A stretch of DNA of 64,000 nucleotides from Holothuria scabra (GCA_037179385.1 CM074187.1:49138879-49202878), one strand, 5' to 3'. Positions 27,601-42,600 are shown, counted from the first letter of the stretch. The notes: generated by a model not told the origin, from the letters alone. Program-made: numbers and translations.

Positions 27601-30600
27601 TTTCACCCACACCCCACCCCCATCCCTTAAAGTTGAAAACAAGATGCTTCAGATGAATTTCTAAAGAAGTTACCAAATCTCCAGTGATGTGCCTCATCAT
27701 ATAAACAACTCCATTTCTGTTTATTTCAGAGAAAATTTGACTAGTACTTGATATGCTAGCTTGGAAATGAAATTATTTCCCTGCCCTATATAAAGCTTCC
27801 TTGTAATGACTACCACATGTCACTGAACATTATTTGAAACAAGAGCCAGAGGGCACTATGGTTCCTTGCATTTAAGATGATTTTGTATTAAGGGAGTCAC
27901 AAGTTACAGCATAATTTGTACCTTCAACCCCAATGACTTTTGGCCTTCACCCAAAAACGTAGAGGCACATTTAATTTCAAAATCATACAAACACTTGTAG
28001 TTTGAGAGAAATTGAACATTTGGGCTTTTCGAGTTATCATGCTGCATACCTCCCATTTCCATGTGACAAATACATACACTCATCACCTTCACTAAAATGT
28101 CATGTACTTGAGTTTGGGGCAGTATAGGAGGGTAGTTACAGTAATTGCCTTTTGGTCCGTCTCAACAATTAAAATTCAGACCTTACAAAGAAGTCACAAA
28201 GGTCAAATATAGTCAAAGTAGGTCAACAGTGCACTGCATTTTACATTAACACAACTGTCCCTTGTGCAGGGAAGAAATTTTAGTCATCTGGTCATCCCTG
28301 ACAATCAAAACTGATGGTGGAGGACTAGAAATTATGCCATAGTTGTCCTTTGGTCTACCTACATGTTTGCCTCAAAAGCAAAAATAAGCAAAGGCACAAG
28401 TCTGCTTCTAAGGCAGTGCCTGATTTTTTACCACCAATTTCAGGTCAAATGAGGTCAAAAAGTAGGTCAACACATGCACTTTACTCAGATGAGCACAACT
28501 TTCCATTAAGTCATCCCTATGTTACTTCCAGATGTCTCCAAAAATTTACAAAGGTCAAAAGGTCAAATGAGGTCAAGTGAGGTCATCACATTTACTTCAA
28601 ACATAGACGAACACAAATCTCCATTACACCACCCCTCTAAAATGTTTCAGTGGCAAGATACTGTCATTTTAAGAATTTTTACATTAAGCCCCGGCCACTC
28701 ATTAATATACAAGATATGACCACCAAAAACAATAGGGCACACCTACTCAATAGAGTTCATGTACCTACCACGTTTGATGAAAATTGAGCTCTTGGTTATT
28801 GAGTTATCGTGTCACATACCTCACATTCCAATGCGCACATTAAGCCCTGTGTACCCATGATTGGGCACATCTCCTGAATATGATACACGTACGCACCAAG
28901 TTTGAGAAAAATTGCGTACTCGGTTATTGAGTTATCGTGTCACATACCTCGCATTCCAATGTGTCACATACACACACACACACACACTGTCGAGGACAAC
29001 CATAAACTCCTTAAGTCGTAATATATCGATCTGTAATTTATCGCCAATTAATTCATCATTTCCATGTAATCGTTGTAATTCCTGAACGCTGTTTTGAATG
29101 TTGTGGTGAATGGATGAGTTGAATGGTGAGCTGAGTTGTGTACGGTGTGAGATGCGAGTTCGGGCCGGTTTGGACATGTTTGGGCGTGTTGAGACTTGTT
29201 TGGAGGTACGTTGTGTGTGTAACTGGATTGCTGGCCCGTGTGCAAGTGCGAGCAGTGTGTTGTCAAACCAATTACAATCGAAGTGTAATTCAACAAGATC
29301 AAACGTCTGTAATTCCGATCAAGAGAATCCTGCAATAATCACTGTGAAATCGAAATCTAGCCTACTGTATATATCTTGTGAAGTCTCTTTCTATCTTTCC
29401 CTGCTGCTTGTGAGCCATTAATTAATCTCTGATGTTTCTACCAAACTACGATTCTACGAAGAGGACCTCAACACAATTCGCTGCGGATACGATGCGGCTT
29501 TGTCGTTGCAGACGACACACACTTACACACATACATACGCCGACTTGACTGCACAGGTTCCTTTGTTAACACAAGGAACCAAAAAGGGAGCTAATATAGG
29601 ATGGTATATATAAATAATGATGATAAGCGTTAATACAGATCCCTTCCCCCAAACCAAAGTTTCCCCCTTATGTCACACTCACCTAACAACATCTATTGTT
29701 CTTTCTATTTTACAGAGTAATGAGGGCAGCAGATCACTTCCCATCTTCTGAAGTAACCTTGTCATTAAGATGAATAACCAATCATTTATGTGATCACTAT
29801 AGGCAAGGATGAATTCAGATAGTGTTTCAAGGAAGATGCTGAATGTCTGCAGGAAAAGATCAAATTGATAATTATTTGTGAATAATTTCCTATTTAACTT
29901 TAAAATATTTGTTATTTACACAATTTTTATCATATTGATTTACGGACATTATTCACTGTGCACTGAACTCCTCAGTGCAATGAGAGTTCTGTACAAGGTG
30001 TAAGTCAAAAGAGCCTAGAAGGAAGGAAATTGGTTGCATTGCTGTGCACCTGTGTAATTTTGACAACATGTGGGTCCACATCCAATTCAAGATTACTGTT
30101 TTACTGTGTTGTCTGCAGAGATCCAATTTCCCATCAGCTTGACCCTGCTGTGTCCATAATATTTGCTTGCCATTATAAAAGTCTGCTTAACTTAGTCCGT
30201 GGGTAAGCTGATATTGCACAACAGTCCCATTTTTGGGGTGTAGGTTAGATAAGATTTAACAACACACCAACACGAATGTGTTATATAGTGTCATACTGTT
30301 TAAATGCTGTTCAAGTCCTCTCGTTTAGTAGCCTCTTACGACAGGCAGGGAATACCGTGGGCATATTGTACAACCCCCACCCCACATTGAGATTTGGGGG
30401 GTGTAGGAACAAAAACAATTTCAAAAGTGGGATTGCAGGAGGCAAGTGACTTTACAGTTAATATTAAAAGAATGACTTATACTTCACATTATTAAGATAT
30501 TTGGTTCTAAACCTTGTAACACTAGCATTTTTGGACCCCATTTCTAGTCCCACTTCAGAAATTTCAAAGTCCAAGAGATCATCAAATAAAGTACAAATTT

Positions 30601-33600
30601 ACCAACACAAGATGCAATGTCAAATTTAGTTGCTGGTACTTACTTTGCTATGTGGGTCCACAAACATTCTCGTAAAAAGCTCTGTCACTCGCTTTATTTC
30701 AGAACGCCTACATAAGGAAAAAAATATAAAATGCAGACACTTATACAGCAGAACAATACAATTACAACAAAGGGAAAAACCAAAAATGCAGACAGCTATC
30801 TCTTATCAAAATAAACGAAGTCACCCTAGCATTGCACCCAATTAAAAGTTCACAGAAAAGCTGTCTAGCTCTAAACTTAATTTTCAGATCCCTTTCCAAC
30901 AAATTCTTTTTTTCTCTCTTTTTTTTTCTTCGAAGGATCTCTTTGTCTTTGTCTAAGTAACAAGTCTATGAATGAACCTGTTCAGGAAAGTAATAAAACT
31001 ACTCATAGCTCTTTCCCAAGCACCAGCCAGTTTCCTTTCCATTCATAATGGTAATACCATTCAAACATAACTGAGCAGGCAAAATTTGAATTTAAAATCA
31101 ACACAAACAAATCTATGAATGACCCTGTTCAGGGAAGAAACTTAACTATTCATAGCTCAATCAGAAGCACCAGTCCATTCTCTTTGCATTCATAACTGTT
31201 TACCATTCAAACATCACCGAGCAGGCAAAATTTGAAGTAAAAATCAGTTCACTTCCTCAGGTCTGAACAGCACAGTATTTCTTCTAGAATGAAATGATTG
31301 GTGTGTAGTGGTGAAATGCATCTTTGCATACCCTTGACAAAGAAACATTACAGCTAGTAATGAAATTAAACACAGCTAATTTAATTTGAAAGGTTTTGAC
31401 CCCTTGACAACATGTGACCTTGACATCAAATCCACAACATTCTTTTCCTAAGAGACAGAGTTGTAAGACAAGTTGGGGTCTTTTTCCTGAAACTTTTTCA
31501 TTCAGGACTGTTGGGAAGGATCTTCTTTGAGAAAACTTTTGACTGTTTTTTCATGTAGAAGTAGAGTTTATGCTGTAGAAATTCTTTTTTCTAAAAGTCC
31601 CCTCGACTCTCTGGCGAAGAGCCAAGGGGCGAAAACCAAACATTTACTCCCGGAGGAGTTCTGCTCCCTTAATGAGCTAAATGTCCCAAATGGATAATTA
31701 TGCCCTCTAAAGGGCAAACATGTGTGGTCCTGCTCTAGACTGGCTGAATAGAACAGAAGCCACACCCTGGATGCAGTTTAACGTCATGCCCAGGAGTTTA
31801 TGCTGCAGAAATTACTTCCCACCCTTGTGCAAATAGTTTTGCCTGGCAAAATCGATTTCTTGAAAACTTTGCTCATGACTTCCAATCTCCCAAACACTTA
31901 AATCTTTGTTATCCTGTCGTATCCCATTAACCCAACCAAGCATCCCCCAAATATCACCCTGTATGAGTTTCCTTACGTTAGTTGCTTCATTGCCAGCAGC
32001 GCATTCTGTAGCCCCAGGAGGCCTTCCTTTCTTTCTGACCAGGCAGGACTGGCCATCTTAGCCAGTATTTCCACCATATCCTGCAAAAGAAGACATTAAC
32101 ACAGTATTAAATATTCAAAAGAAGACTCACAGCATTGAATATTCAAAAGAAGACATAATAGCATTGAATATTCAAGATGATTATTGAATGTGTCAAGTAG
32201 TGACTGCAAGTGATGTAGGATATAAATGCAAAAGAGGCATGAAGATAATTGGAATTAACAACATCAAGTAAAGAAACACAGTTTTTTCATACCCATATGA
32301 CTAAGAAATTCAAACTGTCATTCTATTTGTCCAGCAGTCCTTAATTCTGTGGATCAAGATAATTGTTAAGTCTGTGCACCAAGAACGATTTGTAGGTTTC
32401 TCTACTGTAGCTACCTACACACACACATATCAGGAACATGTATATAGTGCTTTCATGACAAAGGCTCGAAGCTCTTCAAAAATATGACCTAATTTAAGTG
32501 GCAAAATGAATAAATTTCCAACCACAATTTACTTCCTTTAACATGGGTTTTTGACTATATTCCTCCCCATCACAAAAGTTAAAAAGGGTTAAAGGAGGTT
32601 TGAAGCCCCTTTTCACACATTTACAGTTTTCAAACTCAAGTAATTCATAGTCTTAACTGGCTGAAGAAGCAGAGAATAGAAGACGACGCTCTCCAAAGGT
32701 AAGTGTTTTTAACCTGTTGTACTTGCTCTTAAGGTGTTAGCAATAAAAAAAATGTGAAATTCACAAAACATTAATAACTAGGAGGGGGGGGGGAAGAGCA
32801 AGGTAGACTGACACTTACCTCTGGTATTCTAGGTGATGCCCCGTGAGACCCAGCTGAACAAACACTGGAGGCATCACTTTCATCATCTGAATCAAAACGA
32901 CCTCCTTGTAATCTGGCAGCCACCTGTAAAATATCAAAACGATGTTTAACTTGCTTGAAGTCATCATTGATCACCAGAAGTGTATGTTATCATGATGATG
33001 AGGAAAGGGCAGATGTTAGTGCAAATCACATCTTCACCCAAAAGTTTCTCATTGAATTAATTAATGCCTGACTTTGTTTGTCAGAGTACAAAAGCTGCAG
33101 CTCCCTCAGTCATGCTGTAGCAGCTGCAGCCATGCTTTGTTTCTTTATACATTTCAAAAGCAAAGTTGCTTAACTCTTCTACTTTAGTTAGGTAGATAGA
33201 GGTTTTATCGCTTAGTAACTAACCAATTGGTTTTAAGTCAGGTTGGCCATTGCCTTTTTTCCAGTTGTGACGCACTGGCTTGATTTCCCTACTCCGTTGC
33301 TAATGCTGAGCACCAAACAATGGGAGAAGGTTCCATTTTTGGAATGATCCGGTCAGGACTAAAACTTTAGACCTCCTGATGCATGTCAGATGCTCTAACC
33401 ACTTGACTATGCAGTTGGTGTGTAACAACAAAGCAATGCTTAGGCAGCTGTAGCCTAGCTGAGGCAGCAGCCTGCAGTTTTGACAGAGTGCCACACAATC
33501 CAGGTCAATGCACTATACTGTTACGTAACTACCATTAGAACACTGTATATTTAGACTTACCAAAGCATCGGCTAAAGCAGCTTCCACATCTTTGCCAGTA

Positions 33601-36600
33601 CTAAGCATTTTTTGTGATAAGAGTTGTTTTCTAGTAAGATGTTCCCTCTGAGGTACTCCATTACCGCCGCTGGCTCTCCTCTCCCTTCCAGGTTGACCTG
33701 TCAAAAAAGAAACAAGATATGACATTGAATAGAACTGCTGCACTGTGGGACAGAAATACAATGATAAACCTGGGAAATTTTTATTTCCAAGAGAAACAAA
33801 TAGGTTGTCACAGAAAGAAATTCACAGATTTTTAATCCACGAATGTGTTCATTTAAAATTAAAAAAAATCCAAAAGATGAAACACTACAAACTAGTGCTG
33901 GAATGGTTATGAAAAGTATAAAATTTTCTCCCATTCTTTCTGTATTTTAATGAAAAAGAGAAGGAATTTTCCTCCAATTACCAAAATTTCTTTCAAGTGC
34001 CCAGATGTCCCACCTTACCAATGTTCTCCACCATGTAAATAATTCTTGTGATTAGTTAGTTAGATGGAGTTTTACGGCCCAGTTTCCAACCTACTGGTTC
34101 AAGTCGAGCCGGCCACGGCCACAGCCTTTTTTCCAGTTGTGACTCACTGGCTTGTTTTCCCTACTCCATTGCTCATGCGGAGCATCACCCACAAGGAAAT
34201 TCTTGTGAGACATAATATTATTAGAAGCAAAAAAGCTATAACAAGACTTGGTTGATAAAACCAAATGGGAAAATTACAGAAAAGGTATTTTCCATCCATA
34301 ATAAATTCCAGGCAGATTAAGAAATACTATCGTAATGCACAAAAATACCTACATATTTAACTGCATATATCTAAATGCTTCACAGAGAGCAAGGTTGTTA
34401 TATGGCATTTAACAATTCAGCAAACCAATGTGTTTACATAGACAAATGTGGCAGTCAAGCAATGGAGAGAAAATCTCCATCAGCCTTAATTTTAGCTATC
34501 ATTTTGATTACAAAGACCATAGACAGCTGTAACCCCCATCCCCATAACTAACAGATTAGGGTTAGATTATGAAAAGAAAACAGCTTATCATGGTATACCA
34601 TATATTCCATAATAAGTGCCCCCCCCCCCCCCTCTAATAAATTCCTCCCTCAAAATTTTTAACAACTACACAGGCTAAGGCCTCCTCCCACTGCAGGCCC
34701 AAACCACAGACAGATTGAGCCTAACCTTAAGGTTACAACAGTAGGCTAATGTCAAAAACAGTTTACCTTTTCACATGTAGATCCATGCATGACACAATGA
34801 AGTTTTAGAGACACAAAATTAAGTAATTAACAATCACCACAATTCAGTGTAGGTTCTAGCAGTAAGTTAATTTTTTATTAAAATATACCTTCAAATAAAA
34901 ACCCCCTTTTCAAAAATGTAACTTCCCCAGGGGTGTTTATTAGGGAATATACGGTAGGTAGACAAAAAAAAAATGAGAAGATGGACTCCACATATGGCTG
35001 ACAGATCACTTCATAACCAGATTCGTGTTTAGTATCACGGTAAGATACAAGACGTAAGCAATGGTAGGGTAAGAATTTGAATAAGAGTGCCGTACACAAG
35101 CTCAATGAGAATGTAAATTATGACACTATACTAGTGTTTTTAATTTGTCCTTACCATATCTGCTAGGACTAGCTTCCCTGCTGGCTTCTCTACTGGCACC
35201 TTGACTTCTGGGGACAGGGATACCACTTCTTCTTCTGGACCTTCCCAGACTACCATTGGTAACGATGTTTGGTAATCTTGTCGTTGACGGGGAACTTGAC
35301 CGTGAGTTAGATTTACTGCCAGCTGTTAGAAGAATTAGATTTGATTAGAAAAATATGGTTTTATGCCTCAACTTGTAACCTTCTTGATCCAGTTTTTTTT
35401 AAGCCCTTGATATGACACAGCATGGGAAACCAAACAGAGACCTTCATGGTGAGAGTTGGATGATCTACCAAGAATTCTCAGTGCATGTGTATGTGTGTTT
35501 TTTTTTTTGGGGGGGGGGGAAGGGAGTTCTGTTCAGAAAGCAGTTTACTTCATCCCTTCGATCTACAGTTTTTACTAATTCTGGGTCACACAAGTTGCAC
35601 AAGAGCTGAAATAATTGTTCAATCCTTCCTTAAAGTTTCAGACAGTCACAATTTCGTTTTACATCTGTCGTGAGCTCAGGAAAACATTTGCAAGTCTCTT
35701 TATGACACTGCTTGATGAATTTAATTAATATCTTATCCTCTTCCTTCAGAATGACAGTTTTTAAACCCATGGTGGATGTATGTGAAGGTTACATCACTCA
35801 TGATAGGTTAAGGATGGGATGTGCCATGACAGGACATTACCATTAAAACGTCAATCACCATTGGGACTGTCACCATGGAAATATCAGTCACCATTGGGAA
35901 GTAATACATAGAATGCTGGAACAAACTAAGCAGTACTGCATGACAGCTTCCATATCAAAGTAACTGCATTTAAGAAATGATTTATATTAACTGCTACGCA
36001 AATCCATTCGACATTCATACACATATTCATTAGCCCATACAGCAAACAAAATTTTACAATGTGAAATACTCTTCACGTGTGCTTTCAACAGATAACATAC
36101 AGTGTCTCAGGCCTCACGTTTCAGCTTTCAAGGGGCAAGACCATTTGGCCTTGGTTTAGTTTGGATTTTTTAGAGCATCAAGACCATCAATCAGGACATT
36201 AAGGCATTTATTATTTCTGAACAAGGGCAACAAGGCCATTAGAAAAAAATGCATCTAAAAATTAGCAAACACAGCAAAACTTTATATTGCATATAGTGCG
36301 TAAGGCACAGAGGCCATACACTGATGGCAAAAATGACAACTTCGGCCCCAACATTTAGTTATTTTATCAGGACATTGCAGCAAACAGCGAATGTAAGATG
36401 GAAATGGCTGTTAAACTTGAGGCCTGGTGTCTAATTCCATCACCATGGCAACAAGAGTAAATTCACATGCAACAGAAAAAATCAACCACTTGGGCAAACT
36501 TACGTGTTGACTGTGAAACATATCTTGCCTTTGGACGGCTAGATCTGCCATTTGGTGTTCTTTGGGGCTCTCTTCTTACTGGTGTCGCTGTTTGAAAAAA

Positions 36601-39600
36601 TAAGCCAGGCAGCACAATCAACATATATACTCATTTGAATACAAGCTGAAAGCAACATTTCAAACAAGTGTAAAAATACTGAAAGGATAAAAAATTTACT
36701 GAGCAACTTTTAACAAACTCCATGCACCTAAAGATTTGATTTGATACAGCGAGAGTCACATGACTTACACATGTTGAATATGCATCAAAGGTTAGGAATT
36801 ATAACACTGATGTAGACAGCAAAAACACTTCTTAGGCCAGAGAACCTTGTTAACAGACCAAAATGGCAATGTAACGAAAGCAATGCAAGACTTAATGCAG
36901 AATGTCAGAAATGAAATCACATATTGCAACAGAATGGTGTACATTAGATATTAACTACCAAATCCAAGCTACCATACAAACAAAGCTGACAAGTTGGTCA
37001 AAGTCTGAAAAATGATGACATTTTGTTTCATGGGAGGCAAAAAAAGGCAATAAAGAAATCTGAAAGTTCTGGTGACAAATTGTTCAGAGCTACAGTCAAA
37101 GAAAAGAAAAATCTTGCTAGCTATGGCACAATTATACCAAACATCGCAATGGCATCACTTAATTACTACAGAAATTGGTAGTCATGCGAACATGCAGTTA
37201 TGCACTGGACTAAAGAACATTAGGGATGACCCTTTGACTAAGCAAGTTTGTTACATATTTTTCTTTCCATGTCAAACATAACATAAGGTCATCAATACAT
37301 TATAATTATCTTGTGGAAATGATCAATTTTTTGTGAATTACAGTGAGACACTGGATATTTTATACCTTTATTAGCAATAGGGCATTTTCCTCAAGGCTCA
37401 AAAAATTACTTGCACTAGTAGATTTTGTGCCTGCAAGGATCTTTAAACTATCATAGACCACGGTCGGAGCAGGAAAGACCATCAACATCAATGAAGGGGA
37501 CAATTAGTTATTTCAAATTGATACTACTATCTAAATTTCATCATAAACAATGAAACACTAATAATTTTATGTGAAATATTCTTCTATCAGAACCCTTCTG
37601 ACCTCTCAACATTATATCAACATCAAAAATTTCAAGTGTCATTTTAAGTGAATTTTAACAACTATCACTGAGAACCTGGTTTATAGTAATTACACTGGAT
37701 TTGGTGCACTGGCAAATTTGGCACACTGGTGGAAATTCTTCCCTTTCACTGTAGCAAAGCACCAGCCTCAGCTGTGAAAAGATCCAGTATCAAATCATAT
37801 GCATTGTTTTGGTCCACACTGAAGCCAAAACAGGTCTTTATGTTTTTTTTTTTCTTTACCCAAATTAGTTGCACTTAGTCCTCACTGTAGCCAACAGTTT
37901 ATTCTTGAATTAAGGTCAGTGGAAATAACACTCTTTGCTCCATTTATCTTGGCTGTTGTGAGCCAGAGCAAGTCAGCTTTACTAAGTGGTCAATTACGGG
38001 AATCCTTAAAATATCGAAAGTCGTAATGTATTTCGCACCATCCCTTTGGTTGCTTGTGAGCTACAAGTAAGGTGTGAAATTTGACAGTTTTACAACTAAC
38101 AACAGTCATTCCAGTCACCCTGATTTCAAGAATTTAAAGCACAGTTTTGAAGATACTGATTGATATTTCCACAGATTGGAGTTAAGATATTACAGATTCA
38201 GCTTACACAGCTTTAGGGCAGATTATTTCTTCAGGTTTAGAATTCTTCTAATTTTTAAAGTTGCATTCACGAAATTCCACCCATCCATGCTATGCCATTG
38301 TGCTTAAAACCTTAAACATTTTTTCCAACTACGTCATCTTAGAAAACCAGTCATAAAGTACATGATGTGCTGACTGTAGGAAGGGCACAAGTTAAACCTC
38401 AGAAGTGTCCATGTTCAAGGGTGAAACTCCCTCCTCCTTTCCTCTCTAAATGTTCACAATACACATAGAATGAACTTAGGTATACCCAAAGAGTGAACTT
38501 ACTTTTGCTAAGCGGTTCCTTTGCTAATCTTTTAGCTCATTTTTTTCTAGTCTGTTTTATCACATTATCACTATATTTCTAATACCCTAAGTCATAAAAT
38601 CAGGAAGTTTCAACAATTATCACTAAAACAGCTCAGGAAAAAAAAATCCCATGAAAAAAAAAGCATGAACGTCCATTTTTACTGATTGGAAGAGTTCAAC
38701 TATCACAATATCTGCAGCACTGCAATTTCTGACAGCACATCAGCGACAACAAAAAGCATAGTGGACATGAACAAGACATTTGTTTACTCTCCAGAGAGGT
38801 ATTCTACATGCATTTTCTAGAAACATACAAATTCAGAGATTTAAGCAAAGCAGAGGTCCATTTCCTGGAACTTTGTTATTCAGGATTGTCAGTTTGGGGG
38901 AAGGGTTCCCATTTTAGAAACTTTGTCACATCAGGAGGGGAGCCTAAGTGCAAAATGGTGCTATCTTTTTCTATTTTTCAAGAATGTGCATGCAGTAAAA
39001 ATTGCATTTGAAAAGATTCCAACCAACTTCAAAGTCTCCCCATCTGCGGATACCATGGCAGCTTTTTGTCCAGCAAACTAAATTTCCTGAGAATTCTGCT
39101 GAAGAGTTCCAATTTTTGAAATCAGGGAACTTTTAGAACTCTTGCATCTTTGTACAATGTAGTTGAACAAATGTATAACAAGCAATGCGGCAAAACTTGC
39201 ATTAGACAACCTGCAATAGCAAAGCCAGATATTCCAAGGTAAATTCATGATTGTTTCTGAAAAGGGGCCATCATAGGGTATTTTATCAATCCACCCCAAT
39301 GTTAACCGAGCAAAATTGTAAATTGTAAAGTGATACAAAGTCCCTGTTAATTATTAACATTATGCACTATTAAAATCATTTGGCAACAGTTCTTCCTGGG
39401 ACAGCAAACCACTGGGGTAAGCAGGATCCTTGTTTTGTGGTGGCAAGCTACAGGACCTGATTGCCAGACTGGGGCAGGTCTAGGGGAAAGAGTCTCCTCA
39501 CCCCTATGGAAATTTTGAAAAAGTACATAACTACCCTCAAATGCAATTTATTGTAACTTTTAGCACCATTTAAAACCATTTTTCCCAGAATTATATATAG

Positions 39601-42600
39601 GGAGGGTGGAATGGCCCCACCTCTAAATACACAAATGCAGTGTAGTCCGAATTAGTATTTCTTAATACATCTGAGAAAGGGAGGGGGGAGGGGAGAAGTG
39701 TGCTATTTCCTTCTCTCCAAGGGTTTTTCTTTCTCTATCAAACTATGGTGGATGTGTCTGTTCCACAACCTTGACAAATACAACATCTTCTACAAGTCTT
39801 GCTACTTATTAGTTTGAACTTGATGAGACGAAAAATTTTGGAAATTCAGGCATAATTTTTTTACCTCAATCCAACATGCAAAGATATCATCACTACATGC
39901 AACCATGTCAGTCTCTATGATTCATGCATCTGATTTAATACAAGTCAATTGCAAAAACTTCAATTTTTCCACCTTTGTATATGATCCTAGATATTTGGAA
40001 ATAGTAATTTACATCCTTATGTGATGCCATCGTGTCCCCTTTGCACCCTACCCTTCACGTTCTGCTACTATCCCATTCTCACAACAAAATTCATGCCATG
40101 CAACAAGTGCAGATCCAACACAAACAATGCGCGTTACCCTCCTCCCATCCCTAACATTTGGCTGACAACTGTTGGTAAATAACCCGTAGAGACTCCAAAT
40201 TTAGCAAAATATGTATAAAAACATCATTTTTATCATTTTGAGAATTATTGACAGTGTGTTGGAGAATAACCAGTCTCTGTCTAACAAATAAAAATACAGG
40301 ATTCTGAATAACCAGGGCCTAGAGGTGGTAGAGACCCCCTTTACCATAACTAACCCAACCCCCCTCATCTTCTCCCTCTTAGACTAAACAAATCCATGCC
40401 ATGCCAGATCAAGATGCAGCACACACAATAGATACCGCAAAAGAGTGAAGAAAGAAATTACAAGAAGGTTCAAGGAACATGGAATGAGACTGACGTTCCA
40501 AACTCAGACCCCGTTTGTGTCTCCGTACCACGCTAACATCTTCAATTGGGAAAAAGTAACATAGAAAACAGAAGTCAAGCTTGAGGATACTACATCAAAA
40601 CTGTTCAGCCATTATTTTTCATATTTTTCAAAAAGGGTAACAGGGTTCCTCCACTTGGAAGAAAATATAATTTCATGGCTTTTCAATGACTTTCCCTCAA
40701 TCAAAAAAAAGAATTTCCATGATATTGCTCTTGACCTCTTCCATAAAATAACATAAAATATGAGGTAACAAGAATACATTTCACACTAAAAATGATTGTG
40801 AGTGAGAATGTAAAAATGTTACTTTGTAAAAAATTCCATGGCTATTCCAAGACTTCACAAAATTTCCCTGAATTCCAAAACTTTTCCAGGGCCTGATGTT
40901 TTTTTTTCCAAATTTTCCATGAATGCAGGATTAAATCTCAATAAACACAAGTTCACCACAGTTCATAAAACACAGTCCCAGTCCCATCATCTTTAATCTT
41001 CAAGAAAATAAACTTGGACACTTTTTTCCAGTCCAAGATCTTTCCTTCCAAGAACCACCACTAACTTTGTACATCGACCATTTTCAAACAGCAGTTACAA
41101 TGGATTATGGGATACAATTTTGATGTGCATCATTTGCCGAAGACATTTTACTTTCAAAACCAAGGCATATCAAAACTGCATCCCTTAAATCCCTTGTTTA
41201 ATAATGGTCTATCAGAAAAGGACATACAGCACTTACATTTAAGTCATTTAAGACCCTAGGGAAAAGTGGCAACACAACGAGCAAATGAAGTTTGAGGTAT
41301 TAAGCTTTCCTGACCATATGGCAAATCTTTTCAGAACAAAGACCAAAAACCCAAGGACTTTTAGGGTACATTAAAACCAGCCATATTTTAACCTCTTCCT
41401 GTTTTATCTACTGGTTTTGCAGTCCTAACCAGCAGATGTTTGTAACAAAACACATTGAAGTGATAAATTTCTATGTTTCAAGGAAATTTTGAAATGGAGG
41501 TAGTTTTCTGTTTGTGAAACTAAGTGCCGGGTGAGGCTGCATAATGTTGTAATGCAATGGCACTGATGTAATACATGTTTGCATATAAGTTGTATACATA
41601 TGCAGTGTAACATATATATTTGGTGTAAATTGATATATATCTGAGCAAGGCATGCAAACAAAGAGGAGTAATAAAACAAGAACTAATTGTGTAAAACACG
41701 GTAGGATTATACTGTTCCATACCCCAAATACATTGATGCCATAAAGTGTATATGAACCAAGTACTGTCACTATGTCAGCCCTACTTGCAGCATGATCTAC
41801 AAAATATATGGTTTACCTTTATTTAGCAACAGAAAGTTGTACGAATTGAAAACACTCCTTCCCCTCCCCAAGTTTGGATCCCCCTTAGGCCGCTACCATT
41901 GCTGACAAGACTATGATAAAAAGTCAAGTCAAACTATACCACTTCAAAATTTTACCATACAAAACACCATTACATTGTACTGTTCAACACAGCTTGTAGC
42001 TGTCTGTATGCATGTGGGAGGTGGGGGGGGGTGGGGATGCACGGTAAGGGTGAATACAGTGGAGTTTGGAGTGACAGGAAGGTTTCCCCCTTACCCATAA
42101 TGCCCTCCCCCCTTCTACCTTTCACTGTCACTTATCTCCCAATAAGTGTCCAAAAATATCAACAAGGTGACATTCTTAAGTTAAAATAAAAAATTATTGC
42201 TGAAGGGAGCACAGAACCCCATGACACCTAGGTTATATTGCATATTCACACACCTCAAGGTGGGTATCAACAAACTCACTTACCTGATGACGAAACAATC
42301 TTGCAACATATGAAAACATTCAATGTGTCACTTGGAGTTAGTATTGATTTAACACTTTCTTTTTCCTTTAATGTAACCCATCACCAACGATCACAAAATG
42401 CAGCAATCCCACACTACCAGCAAGATATACGTATGATACATGACATGAGAAGAATGAATAGACCTCATGCATATGATGTCACAGAACAGAAAGTGTGCCC
42501 TCAATCAGAGGGGAGTGTGTATTACTGCACCTTGCACTAACAAATGCAGCCATCTGGTATGTGTACTGGTTAAATACAAGTGTATTTAAGCCTGTTACCC

